Counted from the first letter of the stretch, positions 43,565-53,869 are shown. The stretch: 64,000 nucleotides of DNA from MedAcidi-G1 sp002713545 (GCA_964013895.1 CAXGYF010000001.1:124001-188000), one strand, 5' to 3'. The notes: generated by a model not told the origin, from the sequence alone. Numbers and translations: made by a program.

Positions 43565-44368
43565 GTGGATCACTCTCCAAAAATCATTATTCCAGAAGCA
43601 AATCTTAGAGATATAGGTGGGAAGAAAACCGAAACTGGTTTGGAAGTCAAAACTGGATATTTATTCCGAAGCGGGCATTTAAGTGAGTTGAGCACAGAAG
43701 ATTTTAAAAAATTTAAAAACCTGCAATTAAGAACAATTGTAGATTTACGAAGACCTTCGGAAATAGAAAAGTACCCGACACCAAGTTTAGAAAAAGTTGA
43801 GACTCTTAATTTTTCAGTGTCTTCTGATGATAATGAGTTTGCTGTCGCCGCAAATTTTATGAATGGTAAAGAAGTTCCTACTAAAATCTCGGCGAAAATT
43901 ATTGAAAAATATTTCAAAAATTCAGTCAATGAAAAACTTGATTCCTACGTGCCGGTTTTTGAATCATTAACTGACCCCGATAATTTTCCTTTACTTTTCC
44001 ATTGTGTAGCAGGTAAAGACAGAACGGGAATTGTTTCTGCTTTTTTACTCGGAATTCTAAATGTGGATGAATCTGTAATTATCGAAGATTATTTACTGAC
44101 AAATAAACTTCGCGGAAGAGAAATGGAAATAAAGGAAAAAGAAATAAGAGATCATTTGTTTGAAACAGTTGAAAATAAAACTGAAAAACTTATGGGCGAA
44201 TACATGGAAATAGCTAAGTCTCTTCTGTATGCCAAAGAAAGCTTTATAACATCAGTGTTTGAAGAAATTAAGAGAAGGTTCGGAACTTGGGATAACTTTA
44301 GGCTTAATGGTCTAAAAATTGATGACCAAAGATTTGACGAACTGAAAAACTTTCTCTTAACAGACTGA
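43565..44368 (+). CDS. dual-specificity/tyrosine phosphatase family protein (PF13350 type)
   Basis: The 267-residue protein has the CxxxxxR phosphatase loop HCVAGKDRTGIVSA near residue 148, and the N-terminal segment NLRDIGGKKTETG typical of this family (MptpB-like). The substrate may be phosphotyrosine or a phosphoinositide-like lipid. It starts at GTG 43565. The codon use is rich in Glu and Lys, and it is convergent with the HAD gene. Confidence 0.87.
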   Translation: MDHSPKIIIPEANLRDIGGKKTETGLEVKTGYLFRSGHLSELSTEDFKKFKNLQLRTIVDLRRPSEIEKYPTPSLEKVETLNFSVSSDDNEFAVAANFMNGKEVPTKISAKIIEKYFKNSVNEKLDSYVPVFESLTDPDNFPLLFHCVAGKDRTGIVSAFLLGILNVDESVIIEDYLLTNKLRGREMEIKEKEIRDHLFETVENKTEKLMGEYMEIAKSLLYAKESFITSVFEEIKRRFGTWDNFRLNGLKIDDQRFDELKNFLLTD

Positions 44369-44369
44369 C

Positions 44370-45128
44370 TTATAAATTTAGTAAAGATGGCAGTTCCATC
44401 AAATGATCGACTACAAAGTCTGCTTCTAATTCGTTCTCTTGATCATCGTTTGCCCCTCTGAATCTGACGCTGGTCATGCCGATGTTTCGTGCACCTACAA
44501 CGTCAGTGCGTTTTAAATCTCCCACGTGGACAGCTTTAGATGGATTGATATCGCCCATTCCTTCTAATGCTTTCATAAAGATTTTTTTGTCGGGTTTGTA
44601 AACGCCTACTTCATCAGAAAACGCAAAGGAAGTTATATAGGGAGAGATCCCAAATTCATTTAAAAAGAAACGTAAATGCCTACCAGCCGACAAGGAGGTA
44701 TCACTTACTATCGCAGTTTTTATATCTTTCTTGAACAAATATGCCAAAACCTCTTCTGCTCCTTCGACAGCATCGACTTTTAAAGCAAAAGAAGCTTGGT
44801 CAAAAGTTTCCGTAAAAACCTCGCGATCTTTAAGGGTGATTTGCTCACCAAAAACGTTGAAGGCATCTTCTAGTGCCTCTTTGGCTGTGTATTGACGGCC
44901 AGCTCGCCATTCAACATCAAATCTGACTGGGAGCATTTCAAGAACTGATAGCAATAAATCGGAAGAGATATTCAAATCTCTTTCATCAATTACTTTTTGC
45001 CAAGCAGATTGTCTAACTTCAATACCGCCTGGTTCACTAACTAAAAGAGTATTCCAAAGATCAAAAGTTACACCTTCGATATCAACGTCTTTAGATTTCA
45101 ATTTTCTAATCTTTTTTATGGACGACAA
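44370..45128 (-). CDS. HAD-superfamily hydrolase
   Basis: The 252-residue protein shows HAD motif 1 (VTFDLWNTLLVSE; the second Asp of DxD is Trp-Asn here), motif 2 (TAIVSDTSLSAG), motif 3 Lys (GVYKPDKKIF) and motif 4 (AVHVGDLKRTDVVGA). The cap is a small helical type. Asp to Asn-like change after the nucleophile is known in HADs with non-phosphatase roles. It overlaps the malic enzyme gene by 13 bp, so it is translated with it. Confidence 0.82.
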   Translation of the reverse strand: MSSIKKIRKLKSKDVDIEGVTFDLWNTLLVSEPGGIEVRQSAWQKVIDERDLNISSDLLLSVLEMLPVRFDVEWRAGRQYTAKEALEDAFNVFGEQITLKDREVFTETFDQASFALKVDAVEGAEEVLAYLFKKDIKTAIVSDTSLSAGRHLRFFLNEFGISPYITSFAFSDEVGVYKPDKKIFMKALEGMGDINPSKAVHVGDLKRTDVVGARNIGMTSVRFRGANDDQENELEADFVVDHLMELPSLLNL

Positions 45129-46519
45129 ACTTTGTCATTTAGTGCTGCTCTAGCAACGGCTTCGGCAACTTTGTATGGCACAGATTTGTCGAAAACTGAA
45201 GGAACAATGAACTCAGGATTCAAATTATCTTCTTCAATCGAATCAGCTATAGCTTTTGCCGCAGCCAATTTCATATTTTCAGTAATCTGAGTTGCACCTA
45301 CATCTAGTGCGCCACGAAAAATTCCGGGGAAAGCCAAAACGTTATTAATTTGATTTGGGTAGTCGCTTCTCCCAGTTGCCATTACAGCTGCAAGACCATC
45401 AGCTTCCTCTGGACGAATTTCAGGATCTGGGTTAGCCATTGCAAAAACAATCGGATTTGGAGCCATATTACGAAGATCACTCGCATCAATAAGTCCTGGT
45501 CCGCTCAAACCTATAAAAATATCTGATCCTTTGATCACATCGTTCAAAGTGCCTATTTTTCTATCTGGGTTTGTGTTATTAGCGAACCACTCTTTTGCAA
45601 CATTTAAATTTTCACGTCCCTGATAAACAGCTCCAGAGCGATCAACACCTACGATCTCTCCGATTCCCGCACCAATTAATATTTTTCCTACAGCTACCCC
45701 GGCGGCACCCATGCCGGCTATTACAACAGACTGATTTTCAATCTCTTTGCCAGTCAAACGAAGTGCGTTCCATAAAGCTGCGAGAGTAACGACTGCTGTT
45801 CCATGCTGGTCATCATGAAAGACCGGTATGTCAAGAGCTTCTTGCAACGCTTCTTCAACCTCGAATGCTGCCGGCGCGGCAATATCTTCAAGATTTATTC
45901 CACCGAAAGAAGGTGCGAGTTTTTTGACAGTTTCAATGATCTCATATGAATCAGTTACGTCTAAACACACAGGGAAAGCATCCACCCCTGCAAACTCTTT
46001 AAAAAGTAGAGCTTTTCCTTCCATTACGGGCAAAGAAGCTTCAGGTCCTATATCTCCCAAACCAAGCACTGCTGTTCCATCAGTAACAATAGCAACTGTG
46101 TTTTTCTTAATTGTCAGATCATGGACGCGAGAGGGCTCTTCATGAATAGCCATACAAACTCTCGCAACTCCTGGAGTGTAGGCCATAGATAGATCATGAT
46201 TGTCAGAAATTTCTGCTAAAGGCGAAATCTCAATTTTTCCACCTTTGTGCATTTCAAAAGTTCGATCATGCCAAGACAACAAATTAACACCATCTATTTC
46301 TTTGATATGCGAAATCACCGAATCTACGTGTTCCTCGTCTCTACAGTTTATTACAACGTCATTTGTTAAAATTTCACCCCGAACATCAAAACCACCCATT
46401 GAAACGATGTTTGCTCCTGCTTCACCAACAGCTGTGGCAAATCTTCCTAAGGTATTTGGTACATTTTGAAGTTCGACTCTTATATAAATTGAATAGGCAG
46501 CAGTTGGTAAATATGGCAT
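45116..46519 (-). CDS. NAD(P)-dependent malic enzyme with N-terminal ACT domain
   Basis: The 467-residue enzyme decarboxylates malate to pyruvate. Residues 1-85 form an ACT domain (IYIRVELQNVPNTLGRFATA) that probably binds an amino acid regulator. The malic enzyme part follows with DNHDLSMAYTPGVARVC, VTDGTAVLGLGDIG and FHDDQHGTAVVTLAAL, and the Rossmann NAD site at VVIAGMGAAGVAVGKI. The gene follows pyrE by 35 bp, at the end of the purine gene cluster. Confidence 0.93.
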   Translation of the reverse strand: MPYLPTAAYSIYIRVELQNVPNTLGRFATAVGEAGANIVSMGGFDVRGEILTNDVVINCRDEEHVDSVISHIKEIDGVNLLSWHDRTFEMHKGGKIEISPLAEISDNHDLSMAYTPGVARVCMAIHEEPSRVHDLTIKKNTVAIVTDGTAVLGLGDIGPEASLPVMEGKALLFKEFAGVDAFPVCLDVTDSYEIIETVKKLAPSFGGINLEDIAAPAAFEVEEALQEALDIPVFHDDQHGTAVVTLAALWNALRLTGKEIENQSVVIAGMGAAGVAVGKILIGAGIGEIVGVDRSGAVYQGRENLNVAKEWFANNTNPDRKIGTLNDVIKGSDIFIGLSGPGLIDASDLRNMAPNPIVFAMANPDPEIRPEEADGLAAVMATGRSDYPNQINNVLAFPGIFRGALDVGATQITENMKLAAAKAIADSIEEDNLNPEFIVPSVFDKSVPYKVAEAVARAALNDKVCRP

Positions 46520-46554
46520 AAGGCTTAAGCCTACGGGAAGTATTGAAAATAAAA

Positions 46555-47103
46555 CTATTGATTTTCGTAATCAAAGCCTAATTCAGGTGCGGAAACTAAT
46601 GCATGAAAAGAAATCCCTTCTTTTTTAGCTTCCAAAGAGCAAGTTCCACCACGATCAACAACAGCAAGAATCATCACAGGATTCCCACCTAGTTCACGTA
46701 CAACTTTCGCGGCTTCTAGAGGAGAAGTTCCTCTTGTAACAGTGTCTTCACAAATAACAACTCGGTCATTTTTCTCTAAAGCGCCAGCAAGTCGTCCTTC
46801 AACGCCGTGATCTTTAGATTCTTTTCTAATACTAAAAGACCGAAAAAATTTCCCTCTATTAGCTGCGATAGAGGCAACTCCAAAAGCAACAGGGTCGGCT
46901 CCAGCAGCTAAGCCGCCTATTGCTTGAATATCGTCTGGGATTGCTTGTATAGCAGCTTCGGCTACTAATAACATTCCCTCAGGCCGACAGATTGTTTGTT
47001 TTGCGTCGCAAAACCAGTTACTTTTACGACCTGATTTTAAAACGAAATCACCTTCTTGAATTGAAAACTTTTTTAAATGAGTAATCAATTCGTCATTATC
47101 CAT
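46555..47103 (-). CDS. pyrE: orotate phosphoribosyltransferase
   Basis: The 182-residue enzyme adds orotate to PRPP in pyrimidine synthesis. It has the PRPP-binding motif VVICEDTVTRGTSPLEAA and the SGRKSNWFCDAKQTIC start segment, with a GAADPVAFG-like central site. It is located 9 bp downstream of purM, giving a shared nucleotide-synthesis transcript. Confidence 0.92.
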   Translation of the reverse strand: MDNDELITHLKKFSIQEGDFVLKSGRKSNWFCDAKQTICRPEGMLLVAEAAIQAIPDDIQAIGGLAAGADPVAFGVASIAANRGKFFRSFSIRKESKDHGVEGRLAGALEKNDRVVICEDTVTRGTSPLEAAKVVRELGGNPVMILAVVDRGGTCSLEAKKEGISFHALVSAPELGFDYENQ

Positions 47104-47112
47104 AAAGTGAAG

Positions 47113-48159
47113 TTACCCCAATATTTCGACTTGGCGAGAACCCTTTACTATCTCACCTATAACGTGAGCTGGTTTTTTTTCTTTATTAAGTTCTTCCAAT
47201 ACTCGATCTGTTGCATTCGGAGGAACAATTAAAACCATTCCAATACCCATATTGAAAACTCGAAACATTTCTTCATTATCTATTCCACCTGCAGATTGAA
47301 TCTCAGAAAAAATTCTTGGAGTTTCCCAGCTGGACTTATGTATAAGAGCGTTGAAAGTTTCACCTAGAATTCTCGCAACATTCTCAGGTAATCCACCTCC
47401 TGTTATGTGAGCTATCGCATGAATTTCATTTTCATTCAAAATATTTAAAATAGTTGGAGCGTAAATTAGACTTGGTTCCAATAATTTTTCGCCAAGAGTG
47501 CTTTCAGAACCTTCCCAAGCCGGATCAGCGAAAGACTTATCAGAAGTTTCTGAAAAAACTTTTCTCACTAGGGAAAAACCATTAGAACGAAGATTTGGCG
47601 ACTCTATGCCAATTATTTGATCGCCTAATTGAATATTTGAAACTTCAATAACTTTGTTTCTTTCAACAGCTCCAACTGAAAATCCTGCTAAGTCAAACGA
47701 GTCGTCGCCCATAACACCTGGATGCTCCGCAGTTTCACCCCCGATTAAAGAACACCCTGCTTCTACGCAACCCTCAGCGATTCCTTTAATTAAAGACTCA
47801 ACTAGTTCCGGATTTAAATGGCCTATTGCTATGTAATCCAAAAAGAACAGAGGTTCCGCGCCGACGCAAACAAGGTCATCTACACACATTGCTACGAGAT
47901 CAATTCCTATAGTTTCATAGTTGCCGGTCATTTTGGCTATCTCCGACTTCGTTCCCACTCCATCGGTTGCAGAAACTAACAACGGATCTTTATAAGACGA
48001 CAATCCCAAATCGAACATTGCAGCAAATCCACCAAAATTGTTAATTACTTCTGGTCGGCGTGTCATTGACGAAAATGGTTTTATTTGTTCAACAACTTGT
48101 CTGGCCGCATCCAAACTTACGCCCGAGGACAAATAGTCGTTACTTTTCACAACAAACAC
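47113..48159 (-). CDS. purM: phosphoribosylaminoimidazole synthetase (AIR synthetase)
   Basis: The 348-residue enzyme closes the imidazole ring, converting FGAM to AIR. The motifs LLVSATDGVGTKSEIAKM, MCVDDLVCVGAEPLFFLDYI and IGGETAEHPG of the PurM fold are clear, with HITGGGLPENVARIL later. It is the ninth step-coding gene of the leftward purine cluster, 36 bp after purF. Confidence 0.96.
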   Translation of the reverse strand: MFVVKSNDYLSSGVSLDAARQVVEQIKPFSSMTRRPEVINNFGGFAAMFDLGLSSYKDPLLVSATDGVGTKSEIAKMTGNYETIGIDLVAMCVDDLVCVGAEPLFFLDYIAIGHLNPELVESLIKGIAEGCVEAGCSLIGGETAEHPGVMGDDSFDLAGFSVGAVERNKVIEVSNIQLGDQIIGIESPNLRSNGFSLVRKVFSETSDKSFADPAWEGSESTLGEKLLEPSLIYAPTILNILNENEIHAIAHITGGGLPENVARILGETFNALIHKSSWETPRIFSEIQSAGGIDNEEMFRVFNMGIGMVLIVPPNATDRVLEELNKEKKPAHVIGEIVKGSRQVEILG

Positions 48160-48195
48160 TCTTTTGGAAGTTCATGATCTTCCAATATCAACAAT

Positions 48196-49728
48196 TCATT
48201 GTCTAGTAGTTGAAAAAAAGTCATTTGAATCCAAATTATGATCGTGACTTTCTTTATTATTCGATTTTAAAGAAAGTTCTAAAGGTATCTCTATGGGGTA
48301 TTCACCCGTTAAACAAGCATCACAGAATCCCGCTCCCATTGCTCCGGTCGCGGTGAGAAGGTCTTCAAGTTGTAAATAACTAAGACTGTCTACTTCTAAA
48401 TACCTTTGTATTTCATCAACTGTTAAATTAGCTGCCAGTAATTGACCTTTTGAACCTGTATCCATACCATAAAAACAAGGCCATCTATAAGGTGGCGAAG
48501 AAACCCTTAAATGAACTTCTTTTGCACCTCCGTCCCGAAGCATTCGAACCATTGCTTGTGTCGTCGTTCCTCTGACAATTGAATCATCTACAACAACTAA
48601 TTTTTTATCTTTTATATTTTCATGCAAAGGATTTAATTTCATCCTCACTGTTGATGCGCGCATTTCTTGTGTGGGAGCAATAAATGACCGACCTATATAA
48701 CGATTTTTTACTAGACCCTGACCGTATGGAATTCCTGATTCTCTAGCAAAACCTTCCGCAGCTGGAATTCCCGATTCCGGAACACCCATTACTAAATCTG
48801 CTTCTGCAGGGGCCTGTCTTGCGAGCGCTTCACCCATTTTAACTCTTGCCTTATGGACACTTTGACCGTAAAGATAACTATCAGGGCGGGCGAAATAAAC
48901 AAACTCAAATAAACAAATACGCGGATCGATCTGATCTTCGGTAAAAGGAAAATATGAACTGCAACCTTTCGCGTCCACTATAACCATTTCTCCCGGATCG
49001 ATTTCTCTAATAAAATGTGCTCCAATCACATCAAGAGCAGCAGTTTCAGACGCCAAAACCCAACCTCCATCAAACCGCCCTAAACACAAAGGGCGAAATC
49101 CGTTAGGGTCGCGAACACCAATTATGCGATCTCGGTCACAAAAAACTAATGAAAACGCTCCCGATAGCTTAGGTAAAACGATTTGGAGTGCTTCTTTCAT
49201 AGGGTCATCTAAATCTTTGACTTGTTTTGCAGATATATCCAAAGAAATCAATTCAGCAATTAAATCACTATCTGAAGCCACCGTTCCTTTTAGCATCCCT
49301 GCGTCACTTGCTAACTGCTCTGTGTTTACCAAATTGCCGTTGTGTCCTAGTGCAAATTCAATGTTGCCAATACCGCGATAAACCGGTTGGGCATTTCTCC
49401 AAGTACTCGAACCAGTTGTCGAATAACGTGTCTGACCTATCGCAAGATTCCCATTTAAAGCCGCAAGATTCTTTTCATCGAAAACATTTGAAACTAATCC
49501 CATATCCTTTACAACTGTTATTGATTCTCCATCACTAACTGCCATACCGGCGGACTCTTGTCCACGATGCTGTAAAGCGTATAGACCTAAATAAGTTAGG
49601 TGTGCTACTAGATGATCGGGGGCAAAAATTCCAAATACCCCACACGCTTCATGGGGTTCGTCAAAGAATAATTCAGGTTGTTCTTCAACTTGCTGAAAAG
49701 CTTTACCTTTTGACATTGAAGCGATCAT
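48196..49728 (-). CDS. purF: amidophosphoribosyltransferase
   Basis: The 510-residue enzyme starts purine synthesis by aminating PRPP. After a propeptide it has the Ntn nucleophile Cys29 (HEACGVFGIF), the NGNLVNTEQLA and SDSDLIAELI glutaminase segments, and the PRPP loop VVVDDSIVRGTTTQAMVRML. The pro-residues before Cys29 imply self-processing. The start can be Met1 or Met5. It carries extra polar residues (Ser/Asn-rich) at the C-terminus. Confidence 0.96.
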   Translation of the reverse strand: MIASMSKGKAFQQVEEQPELFFDEPHEACGVFGIFAPDHLVAHLTYLGLYALQHRGQESAGMAVSDGESITVVKDMGLVSNVFDEKNLAALNGNLAIGQTRYSTTGSSTWRNAQPVYRGIGNIEFALGHNGNLVNTEQLASDAGMLKGTVASDSDLIAELISLDISAKQVKDLDDPMKEALQIVLPKLSGAFSLVFCDRDRIIGVRDPNGFRPLCLGRFDGGWVLASETAALDVIGAHFIREIDPGEMVIVDAKGCSSYFPFTEDQIDPRICLFEFVYFARPDSYLYGQSVHKARVKMGEALARQAPAEADLVMGVPESGIPAAEGFARESGIPYGQGLVKNRYIGRSFIAPTQEMRASTVRMKLNPLHENIKDKKLVVVDDSIVRGTTTQAMVRMLRDGGAKEVHLRVSSPPYRWPCFYGMDTGSKGQLLAANLTVDEIQRYLEVDSLSYLQLEDLLTATGAMGAGFCDACLTGEYPIEIPLELSLKSNNKESHDHNLDSNDFFSTTRQ

Positions 49729-49765
49729 ATGTCTAGAAGTGAATTAAATCCCGCATACCCATTGA

Positions 49766-51964
49766 TCAAGCATTGACTGTTCCCGCACCTAAAACATTAG
49801 GTAATTTCGTCGAAAATGCTAAGTCAATAGTTTCTTTCGGAACATCTATTAAATCCTTAACAATGAACCTGTCGCCACCGACTAAACCCAGACGTGTAGT
49901 AGGGATATTCGCGCTCTCTGCCCTAGATAACAATTCGTTTACATTTTCCGAATTTATTGAAACTAGGACTCTGCTTGGACCTTCTCCGAAAAAAGATAGT
50001 GCGTCAGGAATTCTAGCGACAGTAATACCAAATTTAGATTTTGCTACCATCTCAGCTAAAGCGACCCCTAACCCTCCAGCGGATAGGTCATGAATACCAT
50101 CAATAATTCCATCGGATACAAGACTTCTTACTAAATCAGCGAGAACTTTGTGAGTTTCTAAATCGACATCTATCAATCCCCCACTATTAAGCCCGTGCAG
50201 AGCACTCCACAATGAACCACCCACATCAATGTGGCTTGGTCCTAGAAGAACTAAACGATTGCCTTCTAAAAGCTCAAATCCGGGGGGTTTTCTATAAAGT
50301 TCTTCAATCTTTCCGACTAATCCAACAACAGGAGTTGGAGAAATATTTACTCCGGAAGATTCGTTATACAAACTCACATTTCCACCTACTACGGGAATAC
50401 CAAATCCCTTACAAGCTTCTGCCATTCCATCTATAGATTCCGAAAGTTCCCACATAACTTGAGGATTTTCTGGATTGCCAAAATTAAGACAATTAACAAG
50501 GGCTAAAGGATGCGCTCCAACGCAAGCAAGATTCATTAATCCCTCAGCAACAATCAATTTCGTTCCCACTCGTGGATTGACAGCGCACCAACGATGGTTC
50601 CCATCTGTAGTAATTGCTAGACCTTTATTAGTTTCTAGACCACTTACGGGATCACGCAACTTTAAAACTGTTGCGTCATATCCCGGCCCCACAACAGTAT
50701 TTAAGAAAAGTTGATGATCATATTGATTATAAACCCATGAAGGGTCTGACAAAAGTGAAAGAAGATCACTTAATACGTCACTTTCAACTTTTAACTTTTC
50801 GAGAGGAACAGTTTTATTCATCTCAGGCTTCTTTTTAGGTCGATCATAAATTGGGGCATCATCATGAAGGGAAGAAGCCGGTATTTCAGCTAAAACATTA
50901 CCGTCAAATCGATCAAGAATCCTTAGTTTGTCTCCCTCAGTAACTCTCCCAATCACATTTGCGTTTACTTCCCACTTAGCACAAATCTCAAAAAGGGAGT
51001 CCAAATTACTAGGTTCAATTATTGCAAGCATCCGTTCCTGTGATTCGCTAATCATTATCTCATGGGCTTCCATTCCTGGTTCTCTTTGCGGAACTGCACT
51101 TACGTCAACGTCCATTCCCACTCCTCCCCGAGATGCAGTTTCACTTGTGGCACATGTCAGTCCAGCTCCACCTAAATCTTGGATACCCACAACTAAATTT
51201 GAATCAAAGATTTCCAAACAAGCTTCAATTAATCGTTTTTCTTCAAAAGGATCACCCACCTGAACACTTGGTCGTTTTTCCAAATCTCCTTGGTTCGAAA
51301 AACCAGCAGATGCTAAAACACTGACTCCACCGATTCCATCTCTCCCCGTCGACGATCCAAGTAATACCGCTAAGTTCCCTATTCCAGAAGCTCGACCCAA
51401 AACCAAACGCTCCTTAGGCAAAGTACCCAAACATAAAACATTTACTAAAGGATTTCCTTGATACGTTGAGTCGAAGTCAATCTCACCTCCAACAGTTGGA
51501 ACACCAACAGCATTTCCATAGCCCGAAATACCCGAAACAACTCCTTCGGCAATCCAACAACTCTTTGCATCATCTAACGAACCAAAACGAAGTGAATCCA
51601 TAAGGGCTATAGGTCTTGCGCCCATAGTAAAAATATCTCGAAGAATCCCTCCAACTCCCGTTGCTGCTCCTTGATAGGGCTCAATAGCTGAAGGATGATT
51701 GTGTGATTCGATCCTTATTGCAACGGCGATCCCATCTCCAACATCAATCACTCCGGCATTTTCGCCTGGGCCTACAAGAACCCACGGTGCGGATGTTGGA
51801 AGGCGAGAAAGATGTAACCGACTGCTTTTATATGAACAATGTTCAGACCACATAACTGAATACATAGCTAATTCAAGAGGATTGGGTGTTCTTTTTAAAA
51901 TGTCACCAATTTTTGCAGCCTCTTCATCGCTTAGCCCTAAAGCTCTGTGTAGCAAATCAACCAT
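49766..51964 (-). CDS. purL: FGAM synthase subunit II (small PurL)
   Basis: The 732-residue enzyme is the small type, which works with separate PurS and PurQ subunits to aminate FGAR. The typical start MYSVMWSEHCSYKSSRLHL (with the catalytic-region His), ESHNHPSAIEPYQGAATGVG, and the second half PurM-like repeat ATTDGNHRWCAVNP are visible. It lies 63 bp after purQ. The separation of purS, purQ and purL is the Gram-positive and actinobacterial arrangement. Confidence 0.97.
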   Translation of the reverse strand: MVDLLHRALGLSDEEAAKIGDILKRTPNPLELAMYSVMWSEHCSYKSSRLHLSRLPTSAPWVLVGPGENAGVIDVGDGIAVAIRIESHNHPSAIEPYQGAATGVGGILRDIFTMGARPIALMDSLRFGSLDDAKSCWIAEGVVSGISGYGNAVGVPTVGGEIDFDSTYQGNPLVNVLCLGTLPKERLVLGRASGIGNLAVLLGSSTGRDGIGGVSVLASAGFSNQGDLEKRPSVQVGDPFEEKRLIEACLEIFDSNLVVGIQDLGGAGLTCATSETASRGGVGMDVDVSAVPQREPGMEAHEIMISESQERMLAIIEPSNLDSLFEICAKWEVNANVIGRVTEGDKLRILDRFDGNVLAEIPASSLHDDAPIYDRPKKKPEMNKTVPLEKLKVESDVLSDLLSLLSDPSWVYNQYDHQLFLNTVVGPGYDATVLKLRDPVSGLETNKGLAITTDGNHRWCAVNPRVGTKLIVAEGLMNLACVGAHPLALVNCLNFGNPENPQVMWELSESIDGMAEACKGFGIPVVGGNVSLYNESSGVNISPTPVVGLVGKIEELYRKPPGFELLEGNRLVLLGPSHIDVGGSLWSALHGLNSGGLIDVDLETHKVLADLVRSLVSDGIIDGIHDLSAGGLGVALAEMVAKSKFGITVARIPDALSFFGEGPSRVLVSINSENVNELLSRAESANIPTTRLGLVGGDRFIVKDLIDVPKETIDLAFSTKLPNVLGAGTVNA

Positions 51965-52027
51965 GATGAAAACTTTCTACTACCCAAAAAGAAGCGTTTA
52001 TGTAAAAAGTTTCACTTATTATTTTCA

Positions 52028-52690
52028 TTACTTGATACCTAATAAAGATTCAAAAAGTACTTTCCCATCTTCACTGCCTAAAAGTAAGTCACATGCTCTT
52101 TCTGGATGTGGCATAAGCCCAACAACATTACGGGTTTCGTTACAAACACCTGCAATATCATCGACTGAACCATTTGGATTATCGCAATAACGAAGCACAA
52201 CACGATCGTGGTCTATAAGAGAGTTGAGAGTGTCAAAATCGCAAGTAAAATTTCCCTCAAAGTGATTTATAGGAAGTGATAATTCCATTCCTTTTTCAGC
52301 TTTTCGTGTAAGTGTTGTATTTTCTGTTTCAACACGAACTCGAACCGTCTTACACAAGAATTTAAGTCCGTTATTTTTTTGAAGAACACCGGGTAAAAGT
52401 CCAGCCTCTGTTAAAACTTGAAAACCATTACAGATTCCCAAGACAGGGCCTCCATTTTTTGCAAACTCGGCAATTGCTGACATCAATGGTGAAAATCTGG
52501 CTATAGCTCCTGGTCTTAAATAATCACCATGTGCAAAACCGCCTGGAATTATCACCGCATCAACTCCAGACAAATTTTTAGTTGAATGCCATAAAATTTT
52601 GCCTTCTCCCCCAAGTGTTTCAACCGCGTGGATTGAGTCCAATTCACAATTTGTACCTGGAAATACAGCGACACCTACAGTAGCTGTCAT
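52028..52690 (-). CDS. purQ: FGAM synthase glutaminase subunit
   Basis: The 220-residue class I glutaminase feeds ammonia to PurL. The nucleophile elbow is VLGICNGFQVLTEAGLLPG and the His/Glu pair is in LMPHPERACD. Start region VAVFPGTNCELDSIHAVE is standard. It overlaps the stop of purS by one base and is translationally coupled. Confidence 0.96.
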   Translation of the reverse strand: MTATVGVAVFPGTNCELDSIHAVETLGGEGKILWHSTKNLSGVDAVIIPGGFAHGDYLRPGAIARFSPLMSAIAEFAKNGGPVLGICNGFQVLTEAGLLPGVLQKNNGLKFLCKTVRVRVETENTTLTRKAEKGMELSLPINHFEGNFTCDFDTLNSLIDHDRVVLRYCDNPNGSVDDIAGVCNETRNVVGLMPHPERACDLLLGSEDGKVLFESLLGIK

Positions 52691-52959
52691 TAATTTCCTT
52701 CTACTTGATCCGTGTTTTCAATTGTGATTTTTGCTTTTTCAATAACTGGGTTTGTTAGAAAAGTAGAACAAATACTTTCTACTTTATTTTTTGCTTCTTC
52801 TTCATCTCCAGCTTCAATTGTAAATCGAATAGTTTTCCCTACACCCACGTCTCTAACACCCAAAAAACCTAAAGTAGGCAAAGACCGTTCAATGGTGGAA
52901 CCCTCTGGATCTGCAATTCCTTTTCGTAAAGAAATATCAACAAGTACAGAAAAAACCAA
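52690..52959 (-). CDS. purS: FGAM synthase subunit PurS
   Basis: This 89-residue protein holds the PurL-PurQ complex together. It starts with VFSVLVDISLRKGIADPEG and continues with GVRDVGVGKTIRFTIEAGD, both typical of PurS. I chose a TTG start at 52959, directly after the purC stop, because TAGGAG lies 5-6 nt upstream. A longer frame to 53100 would run backwards through purC and gives no family match. Confidence 0.9.
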   Translation of the reverse strand: MVFSVLVDISLRKGIADPEGSTIERSLPTLGFLGVRDVGVGKTIRFTIEAGDEEEAKNKVESICSTFLTNPVIEKAKITIENTDQVEGN

Positions 52960-52960
52960 A

Positions 52961-53854
52961 CTAACTCCTACCGCCAGGCCAATCCTCGAATGACTTTCCT
53001 GAAATCTTCTCATATGCTTCGATATAACGCGAGGAAGTAGCAGAAATAACTTTACTTGGGAGATTAGGAGGCGGAGGTTTTTTATCCCATTCAACACCAT
53101 CTAAAAAATCACGTACGGGTTGTTTATCAAAAGATGGTGGCGAAGACCCAAGTGACCATTGCTCTTCAGGCCAAAATCTTGAAGAGTCTGGAGTTAAGAC
53201 TTCATCTGCGAGAACTAATTCTCCGTCTATTAAACCGAATTCAAATTTTGTGTCAGCAATAATTATCCCGCGTTCCATGGCGAGGTCAGCAGCCAGTTTG
53301 TAACACTTCAATGAAATGTCTTTAACTTTCTCCGCCAGATCGGAACCTAATATTTCTATTGATTCGGAAAAAGAAATATTTTCATCGTGACCGGATGTTG
53401 CTTTAGTTGAAGGTGTAAACAATGGTTGCTGAAATTGTTCAGATTCTCTTAAACCTGAATCAACTTTTTCCCCGTGCACGGTTCCGTTTTCTTTATATTC
53501 TTTCCACGCTGAACCTGTGATAAAACCTCTTACTATGCATTCAACTGGGAGCATCTCGGCGCGTTTACAAATCATTGTTCTCCCCATCAAAAACTCTCTA
53601 CTTTCTGAATTAATTTCTTCACCTGCATCAACGGGATCTACAGATATCAAATGATTTGGAACCAAATCATTCAATTTTTCCAACCAATAATCAGTCATTG
53701 CGGTTAGAACACGGCCTTTTTCAGGAATTGTTTCATTTAAAACAACATCAAAAGCTGATAATCGATCAGAGGTGACCATAAGTAGTTTCTGAGAATCAAT
53801 TTCATAAATATCTCTAACTTTTCCCGAATGCAAGTGAGGCAAATTGATACTCAA
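52961..53854 (-). CDS. purC: SAICAR synthetase
   Basis: The 297-residue enzyme joins CAIR and aspartate using ATP. It has the GKVRDIYEI start segment, TSDRLSAFDVVLNETIPEKG, and RGFITGSAWKEYKENGTVHG near 110-130, and the terminal EAYEKISGKSFEDWP. It is longer than the 240-residue bacterial form and matches the actinobacterial/yeast-length type. It lies 15 bp after purB. Confidence 0.96.
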   Translation of the reverse strand: MSINLPHLHSGKVRDIYEIDSQKLLMVTSDRLSAFDVVLNETIPEKGRVLTAMTDYWLEKLNDLVPNHLISVDPVDAGEEINSESREFLMGRTMICKRAEMLPVECIVRGFITGSAWKEYKENGTVHGEKVDSGLRESEQFQQPLFTPSTKATSGHDENISFSESIEILGSDLAEKVKDISLKCYKLAADLAMERGIIIADTKFEFGLIDGELVLADEVLTPDSSRFWPEEQWSLGSSPPSFDKQPVRDFLDGVEWDKKPPPPNLPSKVISATSSRYIEAYEKISGKSFEDWPGGRS

Positions 53855-53869
53855 AAGACGTCTCCTTTT

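Noticed and set aside
52960..53100. Longer N-terminus for purS
   Set aside because: The extra residues are the antiparallel frame of purC and do not resemble PurS; a TTG with a good ribosome site at 52959 fits better.
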